The notes under the pieces are model-generated. The model made no database searches. It was not told the DNA's origin and saw only the letters and a program-made list of their open reading frames with translations. From Paragordius varius (lineage: Eukaryota; Nematomorpha): a stretch of DNA of 64,000 bases. Below are positions 39,201-54,000 of the stretch, piece after piece. Where the stretch lies: the NCBI GenBank assembly GCA_964247055.1, contig OZ176050.1:13206001-13270000 (forward strand), given 5' to 3'. Each line of letters begins with the position of its first letter. Position 1 is the first letter of the stretch. Position numbers and translations under genes: made by a program.

Positions 39201-42017
39201 GTAACCACATTTATGCAGGTCGATTCACATTATTGTGTAGCAACACAGTAGTTCATGGGTAAAATCAACTAGATTAAATTTTTTTCCTATCTTACAACAT
39301 TAATATGTTTATTTAATTATGGACAAAATTTATTTTATAACACCCCCTAGTGTATTACTAATTGCCAGCATAAATGTGCATACTGTATCATATTGTAACA
39401 TAAATAAGAATAAATTTATTAATTAATTTAAAATTATTTTAAGTGTTAACATTTTCCGAATGTAATCCTATTTTTTAAAACAATATTATTGGAATTCGCT
39501 TGCGCAATCATCTATTCTATTCCTACTTATAGATAAGTGTTTATGCCAAACAAGACGATAACGCTATAATAAAATCTGAAAAAGTACTCATTGGAAAACA
39601 TCGTTATTATTTCCAACCCATACAATTGTCCCAAAATACACTAAATTGGCCATTTCAAGATATTGGAAAAGTAATATTTCTATGATAAAAATATTATTTT
39701 TTCAATCTAAAACAAAATGATAATAAAACTTTTCAAGCATAAAAACTATCAAAAAAATATCCCTTATCTATTAAACTGGTAAATTAATAAATTATAAAAT
39801 ACATTTGTGTATGTCTTTTTAGAGGAATAAAATTAGGATAAATTAAGGTCAAAAAATTCAATTTTCATTGAAAAGGGGTATCAAATATATCAAAAGGCTT
39901 AATAATATATATGTTTGCACAATTATATTCCCACATTGCTCTCAAACTTTATTATTATCTTTATTCTATTACAATTGATAATGTCACTTTTTTATTCTGT
40001 TATTATTTAGATATCCGTTTATGAAAATGTTCTTATTGGTCATTCGATACCATGGATACCATCTCGAAACAATCAATCTCAACACGTCTCCCCCACCCCA
40101 AATACAATGCTTTGGTTTTGGTTTAAACGAAATTCCTTCGAATCAGCAAACCAATTTGTATCAAATCATACTGGATTTAAATCCAACTATCCATTCTATT
40201 ATGATAACAATCAACATTCTATCGTGATAACGGAACCTGGGTTAGACAGAGAAAAACAAAATTCATACTTTGTGACAATGTTGGCAACCGATGGATATAG
40301 AATCTTTGAATTTCCAGTATAAAATATTTTTAAATACAAATAATCGAAATAACTACATTACCATTTAATTGATATTTATTACTTTTTTTCCAATAGTTAC
40401 ACATAACCGTACGTGATGTTAATGACAATTCACCCCTATTTGAAAGCCTCTTAAATCAATTCAAAATAAACGCTGTGTTAACCCTGCCAAAACCGCGTTT
40501 ATATGTCGGATGCGTAAGCGCTCAAGATCCAGATTTGTTTGATGAGCTCACTTATAGCATCGACGATTGGTTAGGATTTATTTTTGATTTGTTTCAGGAT
40601 TTTTAGAAATTTGATATTTAGTCAGAATATATATGCTTAAAAATCAATATTATTGTAACACCGGAAACGTAAAAAAATTATTTTCGTTCTTTGCATTATT
40701 ATAAATTTCGCAAATTGTGTGATTAATTTGAATTAATTGAAAGATAGAATAATTTTTAGCGTGATTTTAAGGTTCCAACTAATCTGAAATAATTCATTTA
40801 TTTATGATTAATTTAGTAATGTCGCGCAATTCATTTACAATATGCATATAATAATTAATTATTATTTAGGACTGGTAAATGCCCATTTTATATTGATTCA
40901 TACGAAGGAGAAATATATATGGATTCGAATGTGATACATGATCAATTTAATCAAACCTGCTTGATGACAGTAAAAGTCATTGATAAAAGTAAATTTTTTA
41001 ATTTTCCTAAAATATTTTTTTTTCTAATTTTAATATTTTTTCTAATTATATCCTTTTAGATCCAACCAATCTACCAGATTTTACCAACGTTATAATCCAA
41101 TACACTGTAATAAACCGCAAAAATAATACAATTTCTACCAATCCTAACGCTGATTTTTGTCCATCTTTGTTTGATCGAGAAATCATTTCTATCAATGTTT
41201 CATCCAATGTTCCTGAAGGTTTTTCTTCTAAATTAATATTTTTGAGTAATTTATAAATGTTTTATAATTTTTAGGTACAACCATATGTGATGTGGGGAAA
41301 AAGAATGTTGGAAATCGTGTTCGTTATTCAATTGAATCGGGTATATACATTTGATTATTATTTTAAGTAATTTTGGCAACAAAGTTATAGAATATTAATG
41401 CTAATATTTTATACTAACTAATTAAAATAATATCTCAAAGTATGATCAACAAAGTTAGCTTTATAATTTTTATAGGTATTGATTTGAGAATTTTATAAAA
41501 TATTATTAATAAATACCACATAATTATTAAGGTAATTATAATATTTTTTATGATTTAGGCAATATTCACAATCTTTTTGACATCGATGAAACTAATGGAC
41601 GAATTTTTACGCAAACGCCGTTGGATAACTTTGAATGGAAAAATTTAGACAACAACATGCCGCAAATTCAAACCTTGAGTGTGGCAAATAATTTTTCGTA
41701 TCTAAAGACCTATCAGTTAATATTAAAAGCAGAACTTTTGCAATCTTCGGGTTTTTCTGAGGCTCCCAACCATAGAATGCAGGATTTCAGCGTGTTAATT
41801 ATTAATTTGGTTAAAAATGAAAATCAAGACCCTATCTCTAATGAACATATGCGGCAATTTGTAGGGAATAATTTCATTTACATTAATGATATTACACCGA
41901 TTGGCCAAATTTTATGGACTCCCGAGCAATCAAACCACATTTATAAAACTTATTATGGCAATTTCTATGACTCCTACACCATACAAAATGTTACTACGGA
42001 AAACTCATTATTGCTAG
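30271..42017 (+). other. Cadherin exons 1-16
   Basis: Exons: 30271-31007, 32059-32260, 32667-33348, 33492-33875, 34278-36995, 37500-37958, 38036-38106, 38217-38342, 38593-39066, 39533-39670, 40011-40316, 40397-40569, 40870-40988, 41060-41218, 41275-41340, 41559-42017. Phases agree across every junction and all sites are GT-AG. Exon 5 is unusually long (2.7 kb) and codes for about seven divergent repeats with few canonical calcium motifs. LDKNDMAPFFE (exon 1), DSNNHIPAF (exon 5) and VRDVNDNSPLFE (exon 12) mark repeat boundaries. LDREKQNSYFVTMLATDG in exon 11 is a textbook cadherin core. Confidence 0.88.
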
Positions 42018-45000
42018 GTAAAATTTTCCTTAAACAATAAATATACAGTAAAAAATGAGATTTTCCAGGCAAAACGTAAAAATTAAAGACAAATATTTTA
42101 AATAAAAAACCGCTGTTTAAATATAACTCATTGTTATATATCGCCAAATATATATTATAGAGATGTGAATTGATAAGCGAATTATATGTTTTATGATTGT
42201 AATTAAATATTTTATATAACAATAATCAAGGTTTGAATTGGTAATCTTTTGAAAAATTGTCTTTATGTTTTTACATTTCGTCTGTATTTTTTCAGTTTTT
42301 ACTGTTTTTAATTGGTTAATAAAATATATAATTTCTACCATTTTGATACATAGGTAACGAGCTACGAGATTATTTCATTATTAATCCCAATACCGGTGCT
42401 CTTTCCCTTGCTCAAACGTTTAATTTGGATCGCTTTGAAAAAGGAGGATCATCTATACTTAGTTCTTTACGACGTCCCTTAACTCTGCATATACATATTC
42501 AACGAATCATTTATACGTTAAATAGCATGGAATCATCGTTTGTCAATAATGACATTACTTTAGTTTGCCAAATAGATTGGATGATGAAAGCTAGAATACG
42601 AGTGATTGATCGTATAGCTAAATTATTAACATTAAAACAACAAAATGATGATAATGGATATTTGAATGCGTCAATGACGAAAATTGTTTCTCACTTATCT
42701 ATCCCGTCAATAACGAATGATTCTGAAACAAATATTGGTCATCCACTAAACTTAACTATTAAACATGAAACAGAGGTTTATAACACAATTTATATGACGG
42801 ATATATTTGCTAAAATAGCAACCAACATTTTTTGTACGGATGAAACTCCGCATGACATAATATGTGATATTTTAACCTATGAAAATACTATCCTTAACCT
42901 TATGGATTTAACTTTTACAGTGGATTCATTAAAATACACATTTATGCATATTAGTGATCCTTTTCAAGGTATTATATCCATTCACCCACAAAAAGAATTA
43001 TATTCATGGTTACAAAAACAACATAATCTTATATCAACGTTTGCTGATAGGAACGCGATACAATTAATATTACCGATAACTATATCGCTGATTAATTCAG
43101 AAAATGAATCGTATAAAGACATTAAACTAGCATTAGCATGGACCATTCCTATATACCTTAACATAGTATTTAATTCCCCAATCATGGATATGTTTAAAAA
43201 TACCAAAGGAGTTCTTAAAATTCACGTACCCTTAAAAAATGTGTTTTATTCCCTTCATTCAACCATCCCCAAAAATATAATTGTATTCAGTATGTCACAA
43301 TTAGACAATCATCTAACGCATTATGCAACCAATTCTCTGCCTAAATATTTGCAAACACAAATGCCTAAGCCATCCTACATGTTTAAATTATATGAAAACG
43401 ATCAAAATTCAACTTTTATTATAACAAAACATGAAATGATTTTGCTAAGGAGACAGGATATGACGCACACTATAACCCTAGAAACTTTGGTGAAAATTGA
43501 AGGTAAGATCATGTTTTTCAATTATAAATATAGTAATATGATAGTTTAACATCATATTAATTAGAATTTATATATACCATTTATTACTCCATAAATTCAT
43601 CCTTGAACAATTCAAACTCACCCTAAAATAAATTAGGTATATTCGGGCCAAAATAACTTTTCATTAATATGAATTATTTGTTTATGGCGTGATTTTTTTT
43701 TCAATTATGTTTTATATATAAAAAATGTATGTAATTTTTAATAAGCAATTACATAAAGTTTATTTAGGGTGAATTTGAATTGTTCAAGGTTGAATTTGAA
43801 GTGGTGTAAATGATATTATATTGTATTATTCTATTTTGGTAGATAAATTGATTTTGTCGACAATAACGCTTGAGATCTCTATAATATATGAAGCCATCAT
43901 TTTTTGTCAAACACAACTGATAAATAGCCATAATATTTATGGTAATCAAACGATCGAAATATATGAAAATGGACATACGCCCAACCTTTATCCAAAAGAT
44001 TTGTTGAAATTAGATTTCCCATGTGAAGATAACTCTTATGATAAATATCATTACCAAATTTTAACACTGACGGATGCTTTTGTCATTGGTAAAATTTGTT
44101 GTTTTCTTAATATGATAATTAATTTTTTAATGTTTTAAGTGAGGAAAGGTTATTGGGGAAATATTTTTTAGGTCCGTTATTTAATTAATACCTCTAATAT
44201 ATTACAAACAGAACGATAATTGTTAAGTATTGGAAAATTTTAAGGGGCCTTAAATTTGGCTAATATTACGGGAATTTGATTGATTTTTAATATGCTATTT
44301 TTACCAACATAAAACTTTAATTATATGATGTTAAATAAATCATAATTTAGATGACTTTGGAATATTATCGATAAAGACTGGGGCTTACTTTGATGCCGAA
44401 TCTACACAAACCATATCTTTGACGATTGGAATATATCCGATACCTAGGTTTGAGCCACCATTTGACGAACAACGCCAACATGAAAGGTAAAATTCAATTA
44501 ATAATAATAATGATATGAAATGTGCTCTCTTTATTTAATTAATGGTTAAAAATATTTGTTTTATTAACTATTCATCTATTTTATATATATATATATATAT
44601 ATTCTAGCATTTATATATTGCATGCGGTAACTGTCAAAATTGTGGATATTAATGACCATGTACCCATATTTATCCAAAATATATCGCCCTCCCTGGTAAA
44701 TAATAAAAACGATGTGGAAAGATCGTTTTTGGACTTTACACCATACGGTCGATTGCTAATAACTAATATAACTCTAACCTACTTGAACAATAGCAATAAT
44801 ATTAAAAATATTAAAATTGTTAAATCTATAAATATGACAATTAATATGGCAAAAATTGGTGAGGATGACATAACTTCGATAGCAAACCCTATGTCTTACA
44901 ACGCTTTACCATTATTTAAGGTATGTGAAACGTATTACAATTAAATATTTTTTGGATTTTTTTTGAACTATTTTATAAAATGTTATAATTTTTTCCTGTA

Positions 45001-48000
45001 AAAATTTGATATTTTGTAATTTTTACCCTTAGATTAAAGCTCTTGATAAAGATTATTCAAAACCTAATAATGTGATAACATATCATCTTACTACGATACC
45101 AGAATCAAGCATATTGATCAATAAAACGACTACTCTTTTCGAGTTAAATAAAATCTCAGGAACGTTTTCAATGTTAACAGACAGGATATTTGATGACATT
45201 GTCTCCATAGATTCGGAGAAAATTAATATCACATTCATCATATTTGCAAGAGATTCGGGTATAAATTTTGTTAATAATTTATTGAAAAATTATTTTTATA
45301 AACTAGGGTTTACTATTAAAATTATTATAAATACTAATTTTTTCTAAATTTTGACGTTTATTTAAGATTATTATTTTATTTCTTCAGGGATACCATCGCT
45401 CAGTTCCAACCTTACACTCTATATTACGCTTTTGAGGTCACAATATAGTGGTCAGTTACGCCACAAAATATTACATTCTAATTATTATCGTCCAAATGAC
45501 ACCTTGAAAAACAACCTTTGTGACATAATACCATCCAATATAACATTAGTTCCTTCAATCCCATTTACGCTTATTTCACTTAATTTGTCTCAAACTAGTA
45601 TTCACCGATATTTTTATCAAATTTTTAATCCTTCATCATCAAACTATTTCGATAATGAAATATTGCAGCGAAATGAAGTTAATAGAGGTAACAACAATGA
45701 TTCGGATATTGCCATAAAATACTATCTAAAAACTATGCCATATATCCGAAATAATCAAATTGGACCCTTTCGTGTTGTTTTGGATCCTAATGGTAAAAAA
45801 TTGTATTATTGTTCTTAAAATCGTTTGATAAAACATTTTTTTGTTATTACTTATACATATTTGTAAAGATTCATCTCTTTTAAATTTTATTTCAATGTAT
45901 TAAAATAGATAAAGTTGTAAAATCCGTAAAATAATGATAATCAAAAATTAAATGAAAGTATAAATAGAAATTATAAACGGTATGTGAAACCCTTTCGTCA
46001 ATAGTAAGCGCCGATTAGTTTCGTGCTAGTTAGCACTCATCAGTACGACACAACTATTTGACCACATAGGGTTTTGACATATCGATTTTGTATATATTTT
46101 GCAATTTTGGTAAAAATGCAGTCGGTTATACGAATTTAAAATAAATTTAAATGACATTCATGATAATTATACTAGAGATATTTTTTGTTAAAAATTATTT
46201 TAATAATCTGCAACAGGGGTGTCCTACACAATCGCCTCGTGAACCGCATTTTAGCCCATAAAATTGGGCCAACTCTATAATATACCATTTACAATTCAAA
46301 TTCACCCTTAAACAATTCAAATCACCCTTAAACAATTCAAATTCACCCCTAACTAAAATATATGTTATTTAAAATAAAAATTACCAATATTTCTATATAT
46401 TTTTAAAGATTAAAAATATTGTTTGAAATTAAAATATGCTGAAAAAATAATAAACTATGCCATAAAGATATATTTCATATTAATAATAAGTTATATTAGT
46501 TCGAAAACACATAATATATTTTTTAGGGTGAATTTGAACTGTAAATGGTATATTAAACTAGAGATTTATTTTTTTGTTAAAAATTATTTTAATAATTTAC
46601 AACAGGGGTGTCTGACACAAATCGCTTCGTGAGTCGCATTTTTAGCCCATAAAAATTAGCGAACTCTATATTTTTAATAAATTACTATTAAAGAATTATA
46701 TTTAAAGTATATGATATAAATTTTATAATTTTACAAGATTATTTTTATAAATACAATGTTGCATTTAAGTCTTTTGTGGGCCGTATTTTTGGGGGGCCGC
46801 ATGTTGGACACCACCCCTGATCTAAAAAATTAAACTATGATTATAAACGGTTTTTATTACATTTAATATATATAACTCACAAAATATTTTTGCGCATTAT
46901 TAAGGTGCTATAACCTTTTTCACACACATCAATGATTATCTCATCAATAATATGGATGAGACGTCATCCTTATTGTCCTATGATGTATGGATAAATATAG
47001 TTGGACAATACATTGCGCCAGCCCCCAGTATTAAAGAAATTTCAATTACATGTCCCTTAACCATAAATATTGAGGGTTGTAATTTACCCATCTCAGAGTT
47101 TGGATAGTATGATATTAATAATTCTATATGCTTTCTATCTTGATACTAATATCACATAATTTATTATATTAATTTGAAAAAATTTGCTTATATTATAATT
47201 GTTGTATATCTGATTTTTACCAAAAATATTTGTTTCCATGCCATAGCTTAAATCTAAACTATGAAATCCCTGAAAATCATGATATCAATCATCTTCCAAT
47301 CAACGAAATTCCGATATCAATGAATCTCACTGAATCAAAGAATACAAGCAATTGGCAAATAACTATGTTGCAAAATAAAATACTATCCAAATTTTTTGAG
47401 ATAGATCTAAAGTTTAGTAATCAGGTTTATAAGAGATATAATTATGAATAAGTAAAATTAATTCTTACCTATAATTTATGAGAATATTTTTAATATACAT
47501 ACACGTATACTTCAATTGAGAATAGAGTAAGTTAGTTGAATTAAATATATATATATTTATATGTTTTTTTGGTTAATTTATTTTAACCCTATTGTCGACT
47601 ATAATATTTTTATAAAACGCTTTTTTTTAATTTTAGTCGAATACTTTTGACATTTTACTGAAACTAAATCGTGCATACGAAAACATGTCATTGTGTAAGT
47701 TATATGATAGTTCCTGGATAACCCAAAATGACGAAATTTGTCATTCTATCAAATTTATCGTCAAACCAACTGCCTCAAACACAAACCGTATTCAATCCAA
47801 CTATTTTATTACGATTAACATTAAAAAACGAATGCTTGCACAAAAATCCCTTGTTAGTAAAAATCTCTGGCCTTTTAATTCAACATATCATCAGCCGCAA
47901 AATGTAACCATATACCTGACGAAAGATAATTACACGGTTTATCTACATAAAGGCTATCCAATATATCAATTTCAACGTCTTTTGGATATTAAGGGTTTGA

Positions 48001-51000
48001 CTTACAAGTCTCTACATCTGAATGAATTCATAGATATACACCCTTATACTGGTATATTTAGCTTACTTTTCAAATAATTATTTTAAATAATAGCTCTAAT
48101 TATATGATTGTTTTACTTTTTAGGATATTTCTTTCTGAATCCTATGCTACAAAATCGAGTCCAAAATGCAAAAATACACATTCCAACGACCATCGTATTA
48201 AACGTTAGTGGTGGAATTAATTTTGCTTATTTTCCTATTCATATCAGTATTAATGTTGATTTGGATCAAATATCTCAAGCGCAAATATGCGCTGTTTGGA
48301 AAGATTTGAATACATTACACCATGGAAAATATAAAGATTTGGAGATAATTTCAAAAGCACCAATTATTAAAACCCATTTAGCCGAGGTAAAATTTGTAAC
48401 TTCTGATAAATACAAAGTTATTCATTTTTAAAATGGACATTATTGGATTAACGACAAAAATTTAAATAGGTCTAATATATAAAAATCTAATTGAAATAAT
48501 TTTTAATCAAAACATAATTTTTATGTTAGGTAATTCTTCGCAACTATTAATAAAATTCATGTGTATTATGAAAAATACTGTATTTGCAAATAATTAATTT
48601 TTTTATAATTAATAACTCTTGTATGCGTATAGACAATATTGAAGTTATTATATATAACAAAACTGATTAATTTTCTCCCTTATGCATTTTTTAGATACCG
48701 GTCAATTATATTTTTCCGTCCATTAATCAACAACGAACAAGCATGGATTTATTATCATCTTTTACATACCAAATTAATGATTTATCTGATTCCAAAATTC
48801 TACCGAATATCCAATTTTTTACAAATATTTCTAGTTGTCGACTAAATACAATCAAATCACCTTGTCTTCATGTCTTTTGCCACAAACTAAACCTCGATAT
48901 CCTTGAATCAAACCAAAAATTGTTTGTAATTCATTTAATCCTATCAATTAATCCACCGGAATACTGTTCTGTAACAGCTAATATGGTGACAAAAACCATT
49001 TATGTTCCCATTACATGGAATATAATTACATATGACCTTAAATTACCCAAAGCCGTGTCTCAAACTATGGCATTCGATGTATCTTTGGACTCTTTTATCG
49101 ATAAATTAAGTAAAAACGGAAATTTTGATGATTCTGGGAAATATCTCGCTACGGTAAAAGCTTTTATATAAATTAAATTATAAATTTCTAGTTTTTTTAT
49201 ATTTAATCGTTTATTTTGGGTTTTACAAAAATTTATATGAAAACTTCCTTACCTTATTGTAAATTACAGATATACACTCCAAACCTACCCTTTTCTCAAA
49301 ATCTTTTATATGCTAAGGAAAAGGATAAAAACAACCATATAATTATACGGGATATTTTGCTCAATAATCATTCAATCATGCTTACTGCATCAAATTTGTC
49401 CTTTAGCACGGAAAGATATTTTGATTATAATGGTAAAACAGGGCAACTTAGAGCCAAACGGAGTTTGATAAATCTTTTAACAGATGTTTCCAAATTAACA
49501 AATAATAATAGTTCTTTTGACACCAATAAAAATAATGTAACTATTGCATTACAACTTTCCGAAGAGGTTAATACGATTGAAATGTTAAAGGATACCAATA
49601 GAACATTTATCACAAATAATCTAATTATCGACTCAAAAGATAGTACTTCAAAAATTATGACAAACCTTACAATCAATTTTAAGTCCAATCAATTGGCAGA
49701 ATTCAATTTTCGATGTGAAAAGGTAATTTTTTGCCTCTAATTTTATTTTGTCACATTAATGTTTTTGTTATTACTAAAAGTTTATTAGTTTTTATAATTA
49801 ACTTGTACTTTATATACTAAAATTGCTACAAAGAATATTTCTATTGTTTAAACATGTAGTTTTATTATTTTTTTAGGAACCATATAATTTCACTATAAGC
49901 GATCGGGATATAGATAAATTAACCCATTTGGGAACTATTAATATACTTCATTACAACAATTTTTCTTCGATAAATGAACCATTATTCAAGATGGCTTCTT
50001 TTGATATTGCAAAATCTTATAACGTTGATCTTAATAATTATCTCCTGAATTTTAAAATTGAATCAGAAAGTGGTACTATGTATACCGTCCCCACCAAAGA
50101 CATGTTTGAATCTACTAATACCATTAAGTTTAACGTTTTAGTCAAAATAATTGGGACAAACAAGGCAACATATAATTTTTTATGTCCAATACGCGTACGA
50201 CTGATAAAATATAATATAAATCCGCCAATTATTTTGTGTCAACCAGGATTATTGATTAACAATTTTACCAATTCGATAAATTTTTACTCGCCAGAATTTC
50301 AAACTGTTTCCATTGACGAAAATTATAATTTCTCTAATTTTGGCAATTATTTCAATAATAATGTAAATAAAATTAACCTTACACTGCCAAAAATTTGCCA
50401 ATATCGCCAAATTGATCTACAAGAATTTACGAACGATGCTCAAAATGAACAAATTATTTTTAACGTACAATTATTAAATAATATGTTTGACTCAATTTCT
50501 CAACAAATACATTACCAAATTTCTAATATCTACATTCAACAAAGACGCGTTAACACTCCAGATATTTGTAAAAATAATATTTCACAACTTTTTACAATTG
50601 ATCGTTTTGGCGTAGTTTCATTCAAAACTAACAATTCACTTTTATCGCGTCATAAAGTTTGCTTGGAACAAACAATAGCCTACATCTTAAATATTAGCGC
50701 TTATTTCATTAATGACTATGGGAACAATATCTGGGTTAGGAGTGACCCTTCTTGGAGTCTATTCATTGTGGACATTGCAAAAAATAATAGAGATATAAAG
50801 GAAATCGGAATTCTACAATCAATTAGCAACCACCAAGACAAATGGACCTTTGTTCCCAAAACTAATTTTACAATCAATGTGTCGAATCCCTTAAATGGTA
50901 AAAATTAATATTTTTTCTAAATTAATCAAATTATTAACCAGAGATTACATCTAATTTTATAATTTTTACGGAATAACCATAATTAGGCATTTTTTCTAGT

Positions 51001-54000
51001 GATATATATCCACTATAAAATTATTTTATTAATTAACATAGATCAAACGATTCTCAAGTTTGCTGTCTACAATCCCAATATTGAGTTACGTAAAGAATTT
51101 TCACCCTTCTTTAAGGTTAGTTTAGTTCGTCAAAATAAATTCTCTAAAGCAGACTTATCTCATCCAGTATTTTATGTGGTTGATTCCCTATTTCCGCCAA
51201 ATATAAGTCTAGAAAATACGGATAAAAATATTGATAACGACCATTATCAATTCTATGAATTACGCTCCAACATAAATAATTATCCTTCTGAATCTATCAA
51301 TTTTGAAAAGCAATTTACTCTCAATATTGAAAGTGTAGATATGGCCTTAAATAATCCGGCCTTAACTTTTACAGTCCAAATCTATATGATTGATATGAAA
51401 GATGTTGTACCTATATGTTCACAGGTAAACACCATATTTAGTTATTTTAAAAATTCTTTAATAACTTAAATTTATAATTATGGGCTTGGCCCATTTGATT
51501 TTGTACAAATATATATAAATATATCTTTTTTCTTAATCGATTGATTTAAATATAGAATGTAAATTTCACGGTGCCTGAAAACATTCCGCTCCATTTTATG
51601 TTGGGTATGGTTGAAGCTTTCGATAATTCTCATAGTCAAAACAAATTATTTTACGAAATAATACCGAATGCCGACTCTGATGCACCGATTATTAATATAG
51701 ATTCGTCTCAAGGTAAAAATTGTACATCTTGTCTAAAAATTATAATTCATTTGATAAATAAAGTTTATTATGCTAAATTATTTTTAAAATTTCATATATG
51801 CAGGTCTTATAACCTTGGCAAAACCATTGGATTATGAGAATCACGATTCACCCTATACATATATGGTTAAAGTTAGCAATGAAAAAGGCTTTTATTGCTT
51901 ATCACCTGTTTCCCTTTACGTTTTGGATGTTAATGATAATGTCCCAACGATTAATTTTGATAATGTCAATAATAATAATTATTTTCAAAAATGTGTGAAG
52001 GAAACTACGAAAATCATCAATGTATCATATGAGTGTTGGAATTTTACGCTTCCAGAACAATATAAAAGTGTCACTTTAATGGAGATTCCGGATGAATCTT
52101 CATTAATAACTGTGACACAAATTATAGGTTCAGACTCTGATTCTGGTAAAAATTTTAATATAATTATAAAAAAATGGTTTTATTTAACTTAAAATATTAT
52201 AACTTTATTCCTTTTAGGCAAAAACGGTGAAATTGAATTTTTGATGTCCGATCTTAACTTAGCCGACGAAATTATTATATCCAACCCGTTAACATTTGCC
52301 AATGCATATGATGGTATTATAATGCTTAATATTTCAAAACTCCTTCATGCTATTCATTACCTTCAACAATTGGAGAATAATAGCCCAGATCCTTACTTCA
52401 ATATTACAATTATGGATAATGGTAAACTTTTTAATTAATTTTATGTGATTGTAAAAATTATTTTTTATATATCTTTTTTGGTCAGGAAATTCATCCATAT
52501 GACTGCAAATTTTTATAGAATCAATTTATATACTTTCTAACAACTACTATCCGTAAATTATTATTAGCATAACAAAATTTTTATAAACCAATAAATATAA
52601 ATAATGTATACTTAAATTTAACGGAATAGATATTTTATGTCACTGTTTTTGTCAGTGTAGACTTTATTTTTCATATGGAAAAATCTTACTAAATTTACGC
52701 AAGATTTAGATGTGAATTAAATAATTTATTAAGATAAAACTAGCCATTATATTTTATATTGTAACCTAATTATGTTTAGGATATCCAAGGATGTCAACAA
52801 AGTATCAATTTTGGCTCAACTTAGATGGATACATTGACAGCACTAAAGAGAGTATTAATAAAACCACAAATATACCGCTCTCTGTAATATCTATTTATAA
52901 TATCGTTTATTATATAATTTTAAACATAATTATATTTATATAGGTTATGGAAGTGGATGCAACTATCATAAACCCAATAAGGTCGATTTCTACAACGGAA
53001 GTAATAATATTTTTTAATTTTCTAAAGGAAACAATTAATTATAAATAAAAAAATTATAAATCATCTCTAAGTAGAATTAATGAGAAATATTAAAAAATAT
53101 TTATTGTTTGGAATATTAATTAAATTGTATTATTAAATTATCTTTCAAAAAATTATTTTTACCTATAACCATATTTTTAGAGCAATATACCCCAAGTATT
53201 TTTCGGCCAAAATTCAAACCACATTGAAAACGAGCATTTTTGGAATGCTATTAGTTTTCACACATCCTTACACACCATGACAACAGAGGCCAACATATTT
53301 AACATCAGCCAAGAGTCCCCTAATTATACTTCGTTGGAACCAATCACAGATTATATTTCGAAAAGTGAATCAATCCATTTAAATGACACTTTTAACATTG
53401 AGGGAGATATAAAAACTGAACTGAATTGCATAAAAATTATTGAAAATATGACATATAACTCACCGATCATCCCTAACCTTTTACAATCTTTTATTAATCA
53501 AAGTTGGACCTTGATTATTGACTCAAACATTTCGTGTTTTGATTGGACATTTAACGTTAAACTCCCAGAAACTAAAAGTAAAATTGACCGTCAAATTATT
53601 AACAATAAACGAGATGGCATAAGTCTCCATTTTCAAGCTGAAACGGATGAAGAGTTTGGTGAACAGACTACCCTGCCAAGTTATGCTAGAATCCTGTATG
53701 GTAATCAAAATTTGGATTTATTCCTAATACAAAACAGGCTACAAGTTGAAATTTCATGTCAACCCGATATGAATCAATTAAATGCTATTATAAGCAAGGA
53801 CATACCTACATTTGATTTGGGTATCCCATTTTTAACCCTAAAATTTTTGGGTAATAGACAAGAACTTAATGTTTTTGGTGAATTAATCAACATTCCTGTC
53901 ATACATTGGTTAAATTTTTTGATTAAAAACGATCACGAGGCTAATAAAAAATTGGGATCACAAAATTTCCGTATCCTTAACCTAATATCTTTGCAACAAT

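Larger units (their letters stand above)
42354..53000 (+). other. Cadherin exons 17-35
   Basis: Exons: 42354-43502, 43843-44088, 44351-44486, 44608-44920, 45033-45258, 45388-45792, 46905-47106, 47247-47424, 47637-48051, 48124-48386, 48695-49153, 49270-49722, 49877-50897, 51042-51424, 51556-51712, 51804-52145, 52218-52421, 52780-52883, 52944-53000. Best repeats: VKIVDINDHVPIF (exon 20), ARDSGIPSLSSNLTLY across exons 21-22, FTVPENIPLHFML to LAKPLDYENHD across exons 31-32, ITIMDNGYPRMST across exons 33-34. The exon 23 acceptor (ATTAAG) is weak and its exact edge is inferred from phase. Confidence 0.85.
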
